Of a DNA stretch of 64,000 nt, positions 18,713 to 27,182 are shown piece by piece. A program made the translations under genes and the position numbers. The notes under the pieces were generated by a model that worked only from the letters and a program-made list of their open reading frames with translations, was not told where the DNA came from and did no database searches. The stretch covers positions 1 through 64,000 of the forward strand of contig JAJDDD010000020.1 of assembly GCA_029260495.1 (NCBI GenBank). Reading direction: 5' to 3'. The stretch comes from Phycisphaerales bacterium. Its GTDB lineage: Bacteria; Planctomycetota; Phycisphaerae; Phycisphaerales; UBA1924. Numbering within the stretch: position 1 is the first letter of the stretch; each line of letters opens with the position of its first letter.

Positions 18713-18805
18713 TTCTATTATTGCAGCGTCACCCTAAGGCTGGGTACACTGCTGCCACAGGTCTAAACAGGCAGACTTCAGTTTAAGCATTTAGTCAGGG
18801 AAGCC

Positions 18806-19408
18806 ATGGATGGCACTTCAAGATTTGTAGTTCACGAATCGTCCTACCTTGATGAAGATGTGATTGTCGGTGATGGCACCTCGATCTGGCATTTCTGCCA
18901 CGTCCTTAGCGGTTCTCGAATCGGAGAACGATGTCGCATCGGACAAAACGTGGTCATCGGACCTCGGGTAAAAATAGGCAGCAACGTCAAAATACAAAAT
19001 AACGTATCAGTGTACGAAGGGGTGACGTTGGAAGATGACGTCTTTTGTGGTCCTTCGATTGTTTTCACAAATATCAATACCCCGCGATCTGCCTTTCCAC
19101 GAAATCGAAGCGAAGACAATTTGCCCACTCTAGTGAAACGTGGGGCCAGTATCGGCGCGAACGCCACGATTGTGTGTGGCAACACAATCGGTCGGCACGC
19201 TTTGATTGGCGCAGGATCGGTGATTACCAAGGATGTGCCGGACCATGCCATCGTCTATGGAAACCCAGCTCGACAGCATGGCTGGGCGTGCGAGTGCGGA
19301 TTGAGTTTAACGTTTCAGGTAAAAGTCGCCGTTTGCTCGGATTGCGGTAGACGCTTTCAGGAAACGGATACTGGTAAGATCAGGCCGCAAAGTCAGGCAG
19401 TGGCATAG
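18806..19408 (+). CDS. wbpD: Left-handed beta-helix N-acetyltransferase, WbpD/WlbB type
   Basis: This 200-residue acyltransferase is built from hexapeptide repeats (IGERCRIGQNVVIGPRVKIG and following). The IWHFCHVLSGSRIG opening and the FTNINTPRSAFPRN loop are hallmarks of WbpD/WlbB enzymes, which acetylate the 3-amino group of UDP-GlcNAc3NA. Four cysteines near the C-terminus (CECG...CSDCG) could bind zinc; I do not know this as a standard family feature. AGGGAAG precedes the ATG. The aminotransferase gene follows after 18 bp, consistent with one transcript. Confidence 0.92.
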   Translation: MDGTSRFVVHESSYLDEDVIVGDGTSIWHFCHVLSGSRIGERCRIGQNVVIGPRVKIGSNVKIQNNVSVYEGVTLEDDVFCGPSIVFTNINTPRSAFPRNRSEDNLPTLVKRGASIGANATIVCGNTIGRHALIGAGSVITKDVPDHAIVYGNPARQHGWACECGLSLTFQVKVAVCSDCGRRFQETDTGKIRPQSQAVA

Positions 19409-19426
19409 CATTCAGGAGACGTTTAA

Positions 19427-20608
19427 GTGATTCCACTCTGTGATCTAAAACAGCAATACCTCCAAATTAAGGAGGAAATCGATGCCATCATGCAGGAAGT
19501 TGCTGCTTCGGGGTACTTTATTTTGGGGCCACAGGTAAAGGCGTTTGAGCAAGAAATGGCCCACTACTGCGGTTGCAAATATGCGATTGGTGTCGGCAGT
19601 GGCACCGACGCGCTGCACCTCTCACTCCGTGCCATGGAGATCGGCCCGGGCGACGAAGTGATCACCACGCCTTTTACTTTTATCGCGACGACCGAAGCAA
19701 TTGGTATGGTAGGCGCGACACCGGTGTTCGTTGACATTGATCCGCGTACTTTTAATATCGATGTCCAACAAATCGAAGCGGCTATCACGCCACACACAAG
19801 GGCTATTTTGCCGGTGCATCTATACGGCCAACCCTGCGAGATGGATGCGATCATGGAAATCGCAAGCCAGCATTCACTGCATGTGATTGAAGATGCCGCT
19901 CAGGCAATAGGAGCTACTTACAAAGACCGCAAGGTGGGGACCTTTGGAACAACCGGGTGTTTCAGCTTTTTTCCGAGCAAGAACTTGGGCTGCTTTGGTG
20001 ATGGCGGAATGGTTGTGACCAATAATAAGAAGATTTATGAGCAGGTCGAAATGCTACGTCGCCACGGTGGCAGGGTGAAGTATCATCACTCTGAACTTGG
20101 GCTCAACAGCAGGTTAGATGAACTTCAAGCAGCCATTCTCCGGGTAAAGCTTCGCCACCTCGACTCATGGAACCGTTTGCGCCGCAAACATGCCTACAAG
20201 TACAACCAACTTTTGACCGAAGTGCCAGAGGTCCAACAGCCTAGAGAGATTGGCTCGCATGGAATCACCTCCCCTGTGGCATCTCGAGTTACAGGAGAGC
20301 TGATCGAAGCTGTTTACCATCAATACACGGTACTCGTCGAAGACCGTGAGACCGTTCAATCTGAGTTGGGCAAGGCCAACATCAGTAGCGCAATTTACTA
20401 CCCGGTTCCGCTCCACCTTCAAGAAGTACACCATGATTTGCAATTTGCGCTAGGTTCGTTCCCCGTCGCCGAACATGCCAGCAACCATTGCTTGAGCCTG
20501 CCGATGTTTCCAGAGCTGCAGGAAACCCAGCAGGAATATATCGCCGGAAAGATGCGTGGGAGCAGTCGTTCAAGCCAATTTGATTCGGAAAACAAAAAGG
20601 CTGGGTAA
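19427..20608 (+). CDS. wbpE: DegT/DnrJ aminotransferase, WbpE/WlbC type
   Basis: This 393-residue PLP enzyme is predicted to transaminate the 3-keto product of WbpB. The internal aldimine lysine lies in FFPSKNLGCFGDGG, and EDAAQAIGA carries the PLP ring-stacking and Asp region; GSGTDALHL is the phosphate-binding loop. The start is GTG with AGGAG eleven bases upstream. Wedged between wbpD and the flippase, it completes a WbpB-WbpD-WbpE triplet; with WbpA across the divergent promoter this suffices for UDP-2,3-diacetamido-2,3-dideoxy-D-glucuronate. A WbpI-type 2-epimerase was not seen. Confidence 0.92.
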   Translation: MIPLCDLKQQYLQIKEEIDAIMQEVAASGYFILGPQVKAFEQEMAHYCGCKYAIGVGSGTDALHLSLRAMEIGPGDEVITTPFTFIATTEAIGMVGATPVFVDIDPRTFNIDVQQIEAAITPHTRAILPVHLYGQPCEMDAIMEIASQHSLHVIEDAAQAIGATYKDRKVGTFGTTGCFSFFPSKNLGCFGDGGMVVTNNKKIYEQVEMLRRHGGRVKYHHSELGLNSRLDELQAAILRVKLRHLDSWNRLRRKHAYKYNQLLTEVPEVQQPREIGSHGITSPVASRVTGELIEAVYHQYTVLVEDRETVQSELGKANISSAIYYPVPLHLQEVHHDLQFALGSFPVAEHASNHCLSLPMFPELQETQQEYIAGKMRGSSRSSQFDSENKKAG

Positions 20609-20708
20609 ATATAACTGCCGATCCTGATTTGCCCGAAGAGAAAAACTCAATCAGCGCTAGTCTACTCCCCGCCCGCCCTTGACAGCGACATGACGAAATT
20701 GCCATCGA

Positions 20709-21983
20709 ATGATACCTTCAAAAATACAAGGCGTTCCCGTGCTGAAGTTCGTCTGGCCGTATTTATCCTCTGCGATTGTGCTGGTATGCGGATTGCTTGT
20801 CTACTTTCTCGCCGCGCGGCAATTTGGAATTGAGGGATTTTCGGAATACGCTCTTTCACGACGCTCCGTCTCGCTTTTGCAACCGGTACTATTTCAAGGA
20901 TTTGGCATAGCTCTATCTCGGCAGGTTGCTAAGGCGGAATCTATTTCAGGTAGCAGATCGCCCTTCTCCTATCTACTTGCGACCATAACGATATTCTCAG
21001 TGGTACTCCTTGCCATAGGCGCGGTTTCTTTTTTTTATGCGTCTACTATGTCAAAGGTTTTCTTTGGCTCCGAAGCTTACCACCACTGTATAGGCCCGAT
21101 AGTGTTTGTGCTTCTTGGCTGTATGTTGCATTGTATCGCATGGCCCTACTGGCAGGGAAAAATGCGAATCGCTCAGGCTTGTGTTTTAGAGTCACTCAAT
21201 ATCGGAATACTTCCTCTGGCGGCCTTTGCCGTTGGAGACAGTCCTGCGGATATTCTTTGGTGGACGGGCTGTTTCACGACAATCTGCTCCGCTGGAGCGA
21301 TCTTGTGGATCGTTTACAATGAGTGGAGGCCAACAACGTTGTTGCGCGAGCATACGAATGACCTTTTTCAATATGCAATTCCAAGGATTCCGGGAGCGTT
21401 CGCTTTAGCCGCATTATTATCGCTTCCCGCAACGATCTGTGCTCATGTTGCCGATGTTCGCATTGCCGGTTTTGTCGCATTCGGTTGCTCGCTGCTAGGC
21501 ATGGCGGGGTCGCTTATATCTCCCTTGGGTATCGTGCTACTGCCTCACAGCACGAAAATGATGGCAAATGGTAGAGTCCGTGATATCAAGCGTCTTGTTC
21601 CCAGGCTATTGGGAATTGGCATCGGTGTTTCTCTTATCGTTGTGTTCGTTGTAGAACTCTGTGCAAAACCTGCCGTCGCTTTGTTTATGAGCTCAGAGGA
21701 TGCTGATCTAGTTAGCATAATTCGCCTTATGATTTGCTCCGCTATCCCGTTCTTAATCTACATATCCTTGCGAAGTGTGTTAGATGGCGTAACGCGCAAG
21801 GCCCTCAATTCAAAAAACTGCGTTTTGGCACTATTCTCATTGCTGGTGTTCTTAGCTGTTTCGTATAGCCTGGGGGGAGGGGTTAACCTGATTATTGCTG
21901 GCTCCATAGGCTCGATGTGCATACTGGCAATGCTAACTCTATTCGAAACATATCGCGTTCTGAAAAGGCCCCAGACTGAGTAG
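20709..21983 (+). CDS. Wzx-like polysaccharide flippase/transporter
   Basis: This 424-residue polytopic membrane protein has about twelve hydrophobic segments (for example YLSSAIVLVCGLLVYFLAA near the N-terminus and a final IIAGSIGSMCILAMLTLF) and a charged loop after the first pair. The pattern fits the MOP-superfamily Wzx flippases that move lipid-linked repeat units across the inner membrane, although sequence conservation in this family is low. Its place between sugar-nucleotide genes and a Wzy-like gene supports the call. The start ATG is internal to the run of genes with 100 bp before it. Confidence 0.75.
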   Translation: MIPSKIQGVPVLKFVWPYLSSAIVLVCGLLVYFLAARQFGIEGFSEYALSRRSVSLLQPVLFQGFGIALSRQVAKAESISGSRSPFSYLLATITIFSVVLLAIGAVSFFYASTMSKVFFGSEAYHHCIGPIVFVLLGCMLHCIAWPYWQGKMRIAQACVLESLNIGILPLAAFAVGDSPADILWWTGCFTTICSAGAILWIVYNEWRPTTLLREHTNDLFQYAIPRIPGAFALAALLSLPATICAHVADVRIAGFVAFGCSLLGMAGSLISPLGIVLLPHSTKMMANGRVRDIKRLVPRLLGIGIGVSLIVVFVVELCAKPAVALFMSSEDADLVSIIRLMICSAIPFLIYISLRSVLDGVTRKALNSKNCVLALFSLLVFLAVSYSLGGGVNLIIAGSIGSMCILAMLTLFETYRVLKRPQTE

Positions 21984-22103
21984 TGACGTCAGCGCCCATT
22001 TTTTTATTTTTTGGTTCGACTTCGGATAAACTTGGCTACTGTACGTTCCTTCTAGCAAAGGGCTATCACTATCCGATCTAATTACCTATTTCAATCTAAG
22101 CCT

Positions 22104-23426
22104 TTGCAAGCCCAAAGTAAATTGACTGTGCCCCGCCCTGACTATGCAATGCTTAGCGCCAAAGTAGCTGGTGCTACAACAGCATTTTTTTTGCTTGTTG
22201 GTCGCTGGAATCCAGAACGACTTCTAGGGATCGAATCTCAACGATACTTTGGACTGAATCGTTCCATGCTCCTAGAGCCTCGCCAATGGGTCCTACCGAT
22301 ACTCGTATTCACCGCTCTGCTGATAAAATTCCCCCGACGACGCTTAGTAACAAAGCAGGATCTGGCGGCATCTCACTATGGCAGGTCAGCTTTCGGATAT
22401 CTTGTATTGCTATACCTATACATGATGTGTTCCGTGGCGTGGGCACCCGAACTTGACCTTAGCCTTCTGAAAGCCTACGACACCTTTCTTACCTTTGGCG
22501 CACTAATAGTGATTGGCCTTTGGCACCTATCTACCGATGCAGAGCTGTTTCATCGGGCTTTCTGGAAATCATTGGTGTTCTTGACCGGGATTTTGATGCT
22601 GTGTGCTTTGATCTCACTAGGTAGCGGAAGACTTGCTGTCTTGGGCGGTGGACCGAATGTTTTTGCGAGGCTAATGTTCTTATTCGCTGCAGGGTGTATG
22701 GGCTTATCACAACGACGCAACTTCATGCAACTGTTTCTTGCGGTGATTGCAATAGCCTTGGTTGTTCTTTCAGGTTCCCGTGGAGGAATGTTGGCTTCGG
22801 CAATTGGGGCCTTGGTCTATCTCTGGGCGGACAGAACTAGAATTTCTTCGAAACTCTTTCTCGTCACCGGCGGAATGGCTGTAGGGGTCTTACTGCTTTT
22901 CCTTACCCCATTGGGTAATCGAGTCTACGAAACGTTCTCTTATCGAATCATCGAGCTTACCCTTCAGGATGGCTATACCTCTGAACGTGACATCTTGGTC
23001 GAGGAGGCTATTGGAATTTGGAAAGACTACCCAGTTTGTGGCACAGGCATCTCCGGGTGGGCTGCTTTGAAACTTGCAGCAGACGAAAGTAATAGCACGC
23101 ATCCTCATAACCTATTCTGTGAATTGCTGTGTGAAGGGGGTGTCATTGCTGTCTGCTTGCTGGTGGTGACGATATGGAAGTTTTTGCAATATGCGATTCG
23201 AATCCACTGGCGATTGCACATCCCTAGCCTAGCATGCGCGGCAATGTTTCTCGTGGCGAGTCAATTCAGTGGCGATTTCTTCGACAGTCGAGGGGTATTT
23301 ATCTGTGCGATGCTCTCTTCGTTCCCTTGTTCAATGAAGGCGAGAAACATCGCAGGCATGACTAAACTGACATCGAATCACACAAAAGTGACGAATTCTC
23401 GACGTTTCCAAAGTGCTGTTTGGTAG
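22104..23426 (+). CDS. Wzy/O-antigen ligase-like membrane protein
   Basis: This is a polytopic protein of up to 440 residues with ten to twelve predicted membrane helices and a periplasmic loop containing YPVCGTGISGW and STHPHNLFCELLCEGG. The H-P-H-N-x-x-x-E element is characteristic of the Wzy_C/WaaL family. The start is uncertain: the frame opens with TTG at 22,104, while the first ATG (15 codons later) also gives a sensible first helix; no clear ribosome-binding site decides it. It probably polymerises or ligates the repeat unit made by this locus, alongside the TPR-bearing homologue at 8,579. Confidence 0.78.
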   Translation: MQAQSKLTVPRPDYAMLSAKVAGATTAFFLLVGRWNPERLLGIESQRYFGLNRSMLLEPRQWVLPILVFTALLIKFPRRRLVTKQDLAASHYGRSAFGYLVLLYLYMMCSVAWAPELDLSLLKAYDTFLTFGALIVIGLWHLSTDAELFHRAFWKSLVFLTGILMLCALISLGSGRLAVLGGGPNVFARLMFLFAAGCMGLSQRRNFMQLFLAVIAIALVVLSGSRGGMLASAIGALVYLWADRTRISSKLFLVTGGMAVGVLLLFLTPLGNRVYETFSYRIIELTLQDGYTSERDILVEEAIGIWKDYPVCGTGISGWAALKLAADESNSTHPHNLFCELLCEGGVIAVCLLVVTIWKFLQYAIRIHWRLHIPSLACAAMFLVASQFSGDFFDSRGVFICAMLSSFPCSMKARNIAGMTKLTSNHTKVTNSRRFQSAVW

Positions 23427-23492
23427 CATCGCACTTTTGCGATACAACAATCGGAGCAAAATGTCCACCGTTGTCCTTTGGGTACTTCAACT

Positions 23493-24344
23493 ATGAATAA
23501 CCTATCGCCCGAACAGATCGTCTCCGATTTGAGAGAGCTCGGCCTAGGTCCTACTGACAAGGTTCTCGTGCGAGCTGATATGGGAAAAATTGGTCGAATG
23601 AAACCAAACCCCAAACGCATGTTGATTGATGCTTTGCTAGAGGTTGTTGGTAATGAAGGTGCCATTATTGGGCTTTCTTTTACTAAAACGCAAACCCTAT
23701 TCCGAAGAAGTAAGGCTTGGCCCTTTACAAAAGACGAGCAGCCGATAACTGGTGCTTTTGCCAAGCAACTGTTGGCGTACCCCGGTGCATATCGATCGTC
23801 CCATCCAACAAATTCATTTGTGGCAATTGGAAATTTTCGAGAGGCAATTGAAAATCACAGCTCTCGAAAACACTGCTTTGAACCAATGTCACATTTGATA
23901 GATCAAAATGGAAAGATGCTACTAATTGGATGTACATATTCCGGACCTGGATTTAGCACCGTCCATCTGGCTCAACACGCTTTGGGATACTCCACCAAGA
24001 ATTTTATTTCTAATCTAATAGGTCGCTATCACTGGGATGAAAATTCCGGGGCATTAAGTTGGTATAGCAAAAAGGACATACCAGGATGCAGCATGGGCTT
24101 TGCGAAATTTTACCCCTACTATGAAGAAGCCCGTATTTTAAAAAAGGGGAAGATTGGAAATGCAGAAGCCTTTCTTGTTGATGCAAGCAGCGCCTATAAA
24201 ATAGAACACGCCATATTGAAGCAAAACCCTAAGTTTGCATTGTGCGACCGCGACGAATGTGAATCTTGCCGGTTATTCGTAACGCTCAAATTACTAGAGC
24301 CAGTGCGTTATGCCAAAAGTCGATTAAAAAGGGTTGCTGGGTAA
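23493..24344 (+). CDS. AAC(3)-family N-acetyltransferase
   Basis: This protein of about 283 residues resembles aminoglycoside 3-N-acetyltransferases and their sugar-modifying relatives, which move an acetyl group from acetyl-CoA to an amino group. The family shape is visible in DKVLVRADMGKIGR, the HPTNSFVAIG segment (with the conserved H-P-x-x-S-x-x-A) and the GCTYSGPGFSTVHLAQHAL helix that carries the catalytic His. The ATG at 23,493 is chosen over an upstream TTG. Its stop overlaps the start of the next gene (TAATG), implying translational coupling. This pair looks richer in A+T than its neighbours, hinting at separate acquisition. In a polysaccharide locus it more likely modifies an amino sugar than confers drug resistance. 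Confidence 0.82.
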   Translation: MNNLSPEQIVSDLRELGLGPTDKVLVRADMGKIGRMKPNPKRMLIDALLEVVGNEGAIIGLSFTKTQTLFRRSKAWPFTKDEQPITGAFAKQLLAYPGAYRSSHPTNSFVAIGNFREAIENHSSRKHCFEPMSHLIDQNGKMLLIGCTYSGPGFSTVHLAQHALGYSTKNFISNLIGRYHWDENSGALSWYSKKDIPGCSMGFAKFYPYYEEARILKKGKIGNAEAFLVDASSAYKIEHAILKQNPKFALCDRDECESCRLFVTLKLLEPVRYAKSRLKRVAG

Positions 24345-25630
24345 TGGCCCATTTTGCAATTGTCTGCGACAGAGAGGATATTACACCAAGCCATTCCGTT
24401 CCTCTTGCCGGTTTTGGGGCTGGTGTCGGATTTTCAGATGTCCATGACAAACTCGAAATAAACGCAGCGATCATCTACCAAGGACAATCCAAAGTTGCCC
24501 TGATTTCAATCGACGCATTGTTTGTAGGCTGGGAGTTGCGCAGAATTGCCGAACGCGAGCTCTCAGAGTTTCCGCCAGAAGCAATATTATTTGGTGCCAG
24601 CCACACCCATTTTGCCCCAGCAACCGACCGGGTACTGCCACTTCTTGGGAAAGTAGACGAAGACCATTTTGCATCAGTTTGTGAAAAATTAGTGTGTCTG
24701 CTCCGGCGATTGCAGAACGCTGAACGCATTGATGTCGCGCTGAAATATACCAATGCCGAAGCCCATCACTCAATAAATAGACGAATGAAGCGACTATGGT
24801 GGCCCAGAAAAAAACCTTTCCCGCACTTGAAATTCAACTACTACTCACTTAATCCAAATGAAAGCGGGCTGAAAAACGAAACCGTACATACGGTTGGTTT
24901 TTTCCCGATAGACAACGATGAAATTTCATCCACACCAATATTGGTACTGTGGTCCTATACATGCCATCCGGTCAGCCAACCTTTTCCAAACTGCGTCAGT
25001 GCAGATTACCCCGGCGTTGTCCGAGAAACTTTAAGAAACACCTTTGGCAAAGATCTAGCATGTCTGTTTTTCCAAGGATTTACCGGTGATATCCGCCCAC
25101 GAATTATTGCCCGGTCACGATCCTATAAATCGCGGCTGAAAAAGATTCTTCTGCATGGTGATCAATTTGGTTCTTTTACTCCTGAAACTTGGGATGACTG
25201 GGCAGGCTCACTGGCAAACGTCGTGACATCCACGGTTCTTGAAAATGGTGTCTCAACAGAACGCTACGTCAACATTTCGGGAACCATGCTGGCAACAGGC
25301 ACTTATTTACCACTGTCAGAGCTACAGGATAAAGATTGTGACCGTCCTGATATGCATTTCCAACAAATTGTTTTTGGGCAGGACATCGCAATTGTTGCCG
25401 TCTCAGCAGAGGCTGTTCAGGGAGTTGTTGCACTTCTTCCAGATTCAGCTCAAATTCAGATACCAATTGGCTACACAGATCACACCTTTGGTTACTTGCC
25501 AACAAACGAAATTGTGAAGGAGGGCGGTTACGAGGCGCACGAATTCCGTGAAGCATTCTCGTTACCGGGTCGTTATATTCCAGATGTGGATACTGTATTG
25601 CGCGCTCAATTCAACAAATTATCTGGATAG
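24344..25630 (+). CDS. Neutral ceramidase-like amidohydrolase
   Basis: This protein of about 428 residues resembles the N-terminal catalytic domain of neutral/alkaline ceramidases, zinc amidases that cut N-acyl bonds. FGASHTHFAP matches the H-x-H zinc motif, YTCHPVSQPF and VSADYPGVVRET match the second metal and substrate region, and FQGFTGDIRPR matches the G-x-x-G-D-x-x-P segment around the active site. No signal peptide is visible and the C-terminal immunoglobulin-like domain of classical ceramidases is absent, so it should be cytoplasmic. The ATG at 24,344 overlaps the previous stop as TAATG; an upstream in-frame start inside the previous gene is less likely. A coupled acetyltransferase suggests the natural substrate is an N-acylated sugar. 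Confidence 0.78.
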   Translation: MAHFAIVCDREDITPSHSVPLAGFGAGVGFSDVHDKLEINAAIIYQGQSKVALISIDALFVGWELRRIAERELSEFPPEAILFGASHTHFAPATDRVLPLLGKVDEDHFASVCEKLVCLLRRLQNAERIDVALKYTNAEAHHSINRRMKRLWWPRKKPFPHLKFNYYSLNPNESGLKNETVHTVGFFPIDNDEISSTPILVLWSYTCHPVSQPFPNCVSADYPGVVRETLRNTFGKDLACLFFQGFTGDIRPRIIARSRSYKSRLKKILLHGDQFGSFTPETWDDWAGSLANVVTSTVLENGVSTERYVNISGTMLATGTYLPLSELQDKDCDRPDMHFQQIVFGQDIAIVAVSAEAVQGVVALLPDSAQIQIPIGYTDHTFGYLPTNEIVKEGGYEAHEFREAFSLPGRYIPDVDTVLRAQFNKLSG

Positions 25631-25812
25631 GAAATCAAATTGGTGTCGACGAGGTAGTATTTTTTGAAAGATGCCCTCTAGTGATCTTTGCGACAGGAAC
25701 GTTACGCAGAAAAACTTTCCTGCACTGCTATTTTACGTCAATGATTGCTGGTAAGTAAACTTTTGCAGGTAGATCAATAGTGCGGAAATGCTTCTTGAGA
25801 CCGGGATTTTTC

Positions 25813-25841
25813 TTGACGCCTTAGTGTTGCTTCCGTAATTC
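25813..25841 (+). promoter_or_regulatory. Candidate promoter of the glycosyltransferase-transketolase segment
   Basis: TTGACG at 25,813-25,818 and TAATTC at 25,836-25,841 are 17 bp apart, about 40 bp before the glycosyltransferase ATG, in a 252-bp gap that otherwise shows no gene. Confidence 0.5.
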
Positions 25842-25882
25842 ACAGCCCTCCTGAATCACTTCATCGCTAACGAATTTACGAC

Positions 25883-27157
25883 ATGAATATCTGGCTAATC
25901 ACCATCGGGGAACCGTTACCAACCGACGGCAGCAACGAACGACTTCTGAGAACAGGAATTCTAGCAGATTACTTGAACCATCAAGGCCACGAAGTGCTGT
26001 GGTGGACCTCGTCGTTCGACCATTCCCGAAAACGGCAGCGCACAGACCGCGACAAACGAATCAGCGTCCGTGACCGATACGACATTTTCTTACTTGCCGC
26101 AAACAGCTACTCAAGCAATGTCTCTTTGCGTCGCATGAGAAACCATCGGGCCGTTGCTCGAAAATTCAGGACGCTGGCTCCATACGAACCCTTGCCCGAT
26201 GCCATCATTTGCTCTTGGCCTCTTGTTGAGCTTTGCACCCAGGCAGTCCAGTTTGGGAACGCTCGAAACGTGCCCGTGGTGCTCGATTTTCGCGACATGT
26301 GGCCAGACGCGATAGTCGACCTCGTCCCAGGCTTCGTGCGTCCTGCAGCCAAGTTGGCGCTGCGTTCAACCTATCGAGATGCCAGATATGCGGCCTCTCA
26401 CGCAACGGCTATCACCGGCATTACGGAGAAGATTGTCGACTGGGGGCTCGGTTTCGCAGACCGCCCACAATCGGGCCTGGATCAGGCTTTTCCAATGGGG
26501 TATCGAAAACAAGCCGTCGGAGAGGAGGATCTCGAAGAGGGCATCAGGTTCTGGCGTTCCCAGGGCATTGATGAAGGGAAGTCCGAATTTGTCGTGTGCT
26601 TTTTTGGCTGCATCGGACGGCACTTCGAAATCAAGCCTATTATCAAAGCGGCCCGTCGTCTGGAACTATCGAAACGCCGCTTCAAATTTGTGCTGTGTGG
26701 CGATGGTCCTCACTTGGCTCAGTGGCGACGATTGGCAGCGGGATGCCCCAACATCGTCTTGCCAGGATGGGTCGATGCAGCAAAGATTCGCTCCCTAATG
26801 AGCCTTTCCTCAGCAGGCTTGGCTCCCTACCACAGCAGCTGGGATTTTACGATCAGCCTTCCCAACAAGCCGATTGAATATCTTTCCGCGGGACTGCCCG
26901 TCATCTCTAGCTTGCAAGGTGAACTAGCGGCGTTGCTAGCAAAAAACGACTGTGGCTTGACTTATCAGAACGGGTCGGCTGATGATCTTGTCCGGGTTTT
27001 GAGCGATTGCTACGATAGCCGAGAGTACTGTGCCAGGATGGCCAAAAACGCTGCTGCTCTTTACCGCGAGCAATTTGTCGCCGAGACCGTTTACGGCCAA
27101 ATGTGCGATTACTTGACACAGCTTGCCCGCAACAAGAATGGGCAGCGCGTCACATGA
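25883..27157 (+). CDS. Glycosyltransferase family 4 (WbuB-like)
   Basis: This 424-residue GT-B glycosyltransferase is predicted to add a sugar to the lipid-linked acceptor at the cytoplasmic face. The N-terminus WLITIGEPLPTDGSNERLLRTG is the acceptor-side loop seen in WbuB-like GT4 enzymes; FVVCFFGCIGRHFEIKPIIKAA opens the donor domain and GLAPYHSSWDFTISLPNKPIEYLSAG carries the donor-binding E-x-x-x-G region (K-P-I-E-Y-L-S-A-G-L-P-V). It is the only free-standing classical glycosyltransferase I can identify in the locus, so the repeat unit is either short or needs enzymes encoded elsewhere. Its 3' end lies close to, or overlaps, the start of the next gene. Confidence 0.88.
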   Translation: MNIWLITIGEPLPTDGSNERLLRTGILADYLNHQGHEVLWWTSSFDHSRKRQRTDRDKRISVRDRYDIFLLAANSYSSNVSLRRMRNHRAVARKFRTLAPYEPLPDAIICSWPLVELCTQAVQFGNARNVPVVLDFRDMWPDAIVDLVPGFVRPAAKLALRSTYRDARYAASHATAITGITEKIVDWGLGFADRPQSGLDQAFPMGYRKQAVGEEDLEEGIRFWRSQGIDEGKSEFVVCFFGCIGRHFEIKPIIKAARRLELSKRRFKFVLCGDGPHLAQWRRLAAGCPNIVLPGWVDAAKIRSLMSLSSAGLAPYHSSWDFTISLPNKPIEYLSAGLPVISSLQGELAALLAKNDCGLTYQNGSADDLVRVLSDCYDSREYCARMAKNAAALYREQFVAETVYGQMCDYLTQLARNKNGQRVT

Positions 27158-27182
27158 GAAACAATCGCAAGGAAGCAAAGTT

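Noticed and set aside
23493-24344. Aminoglycoside resistance gene
   Set aside because: The family matches, but the surroundings are polysaccharide genes and it is coupled to an amidase, so a sugar-modifying role is more likely.
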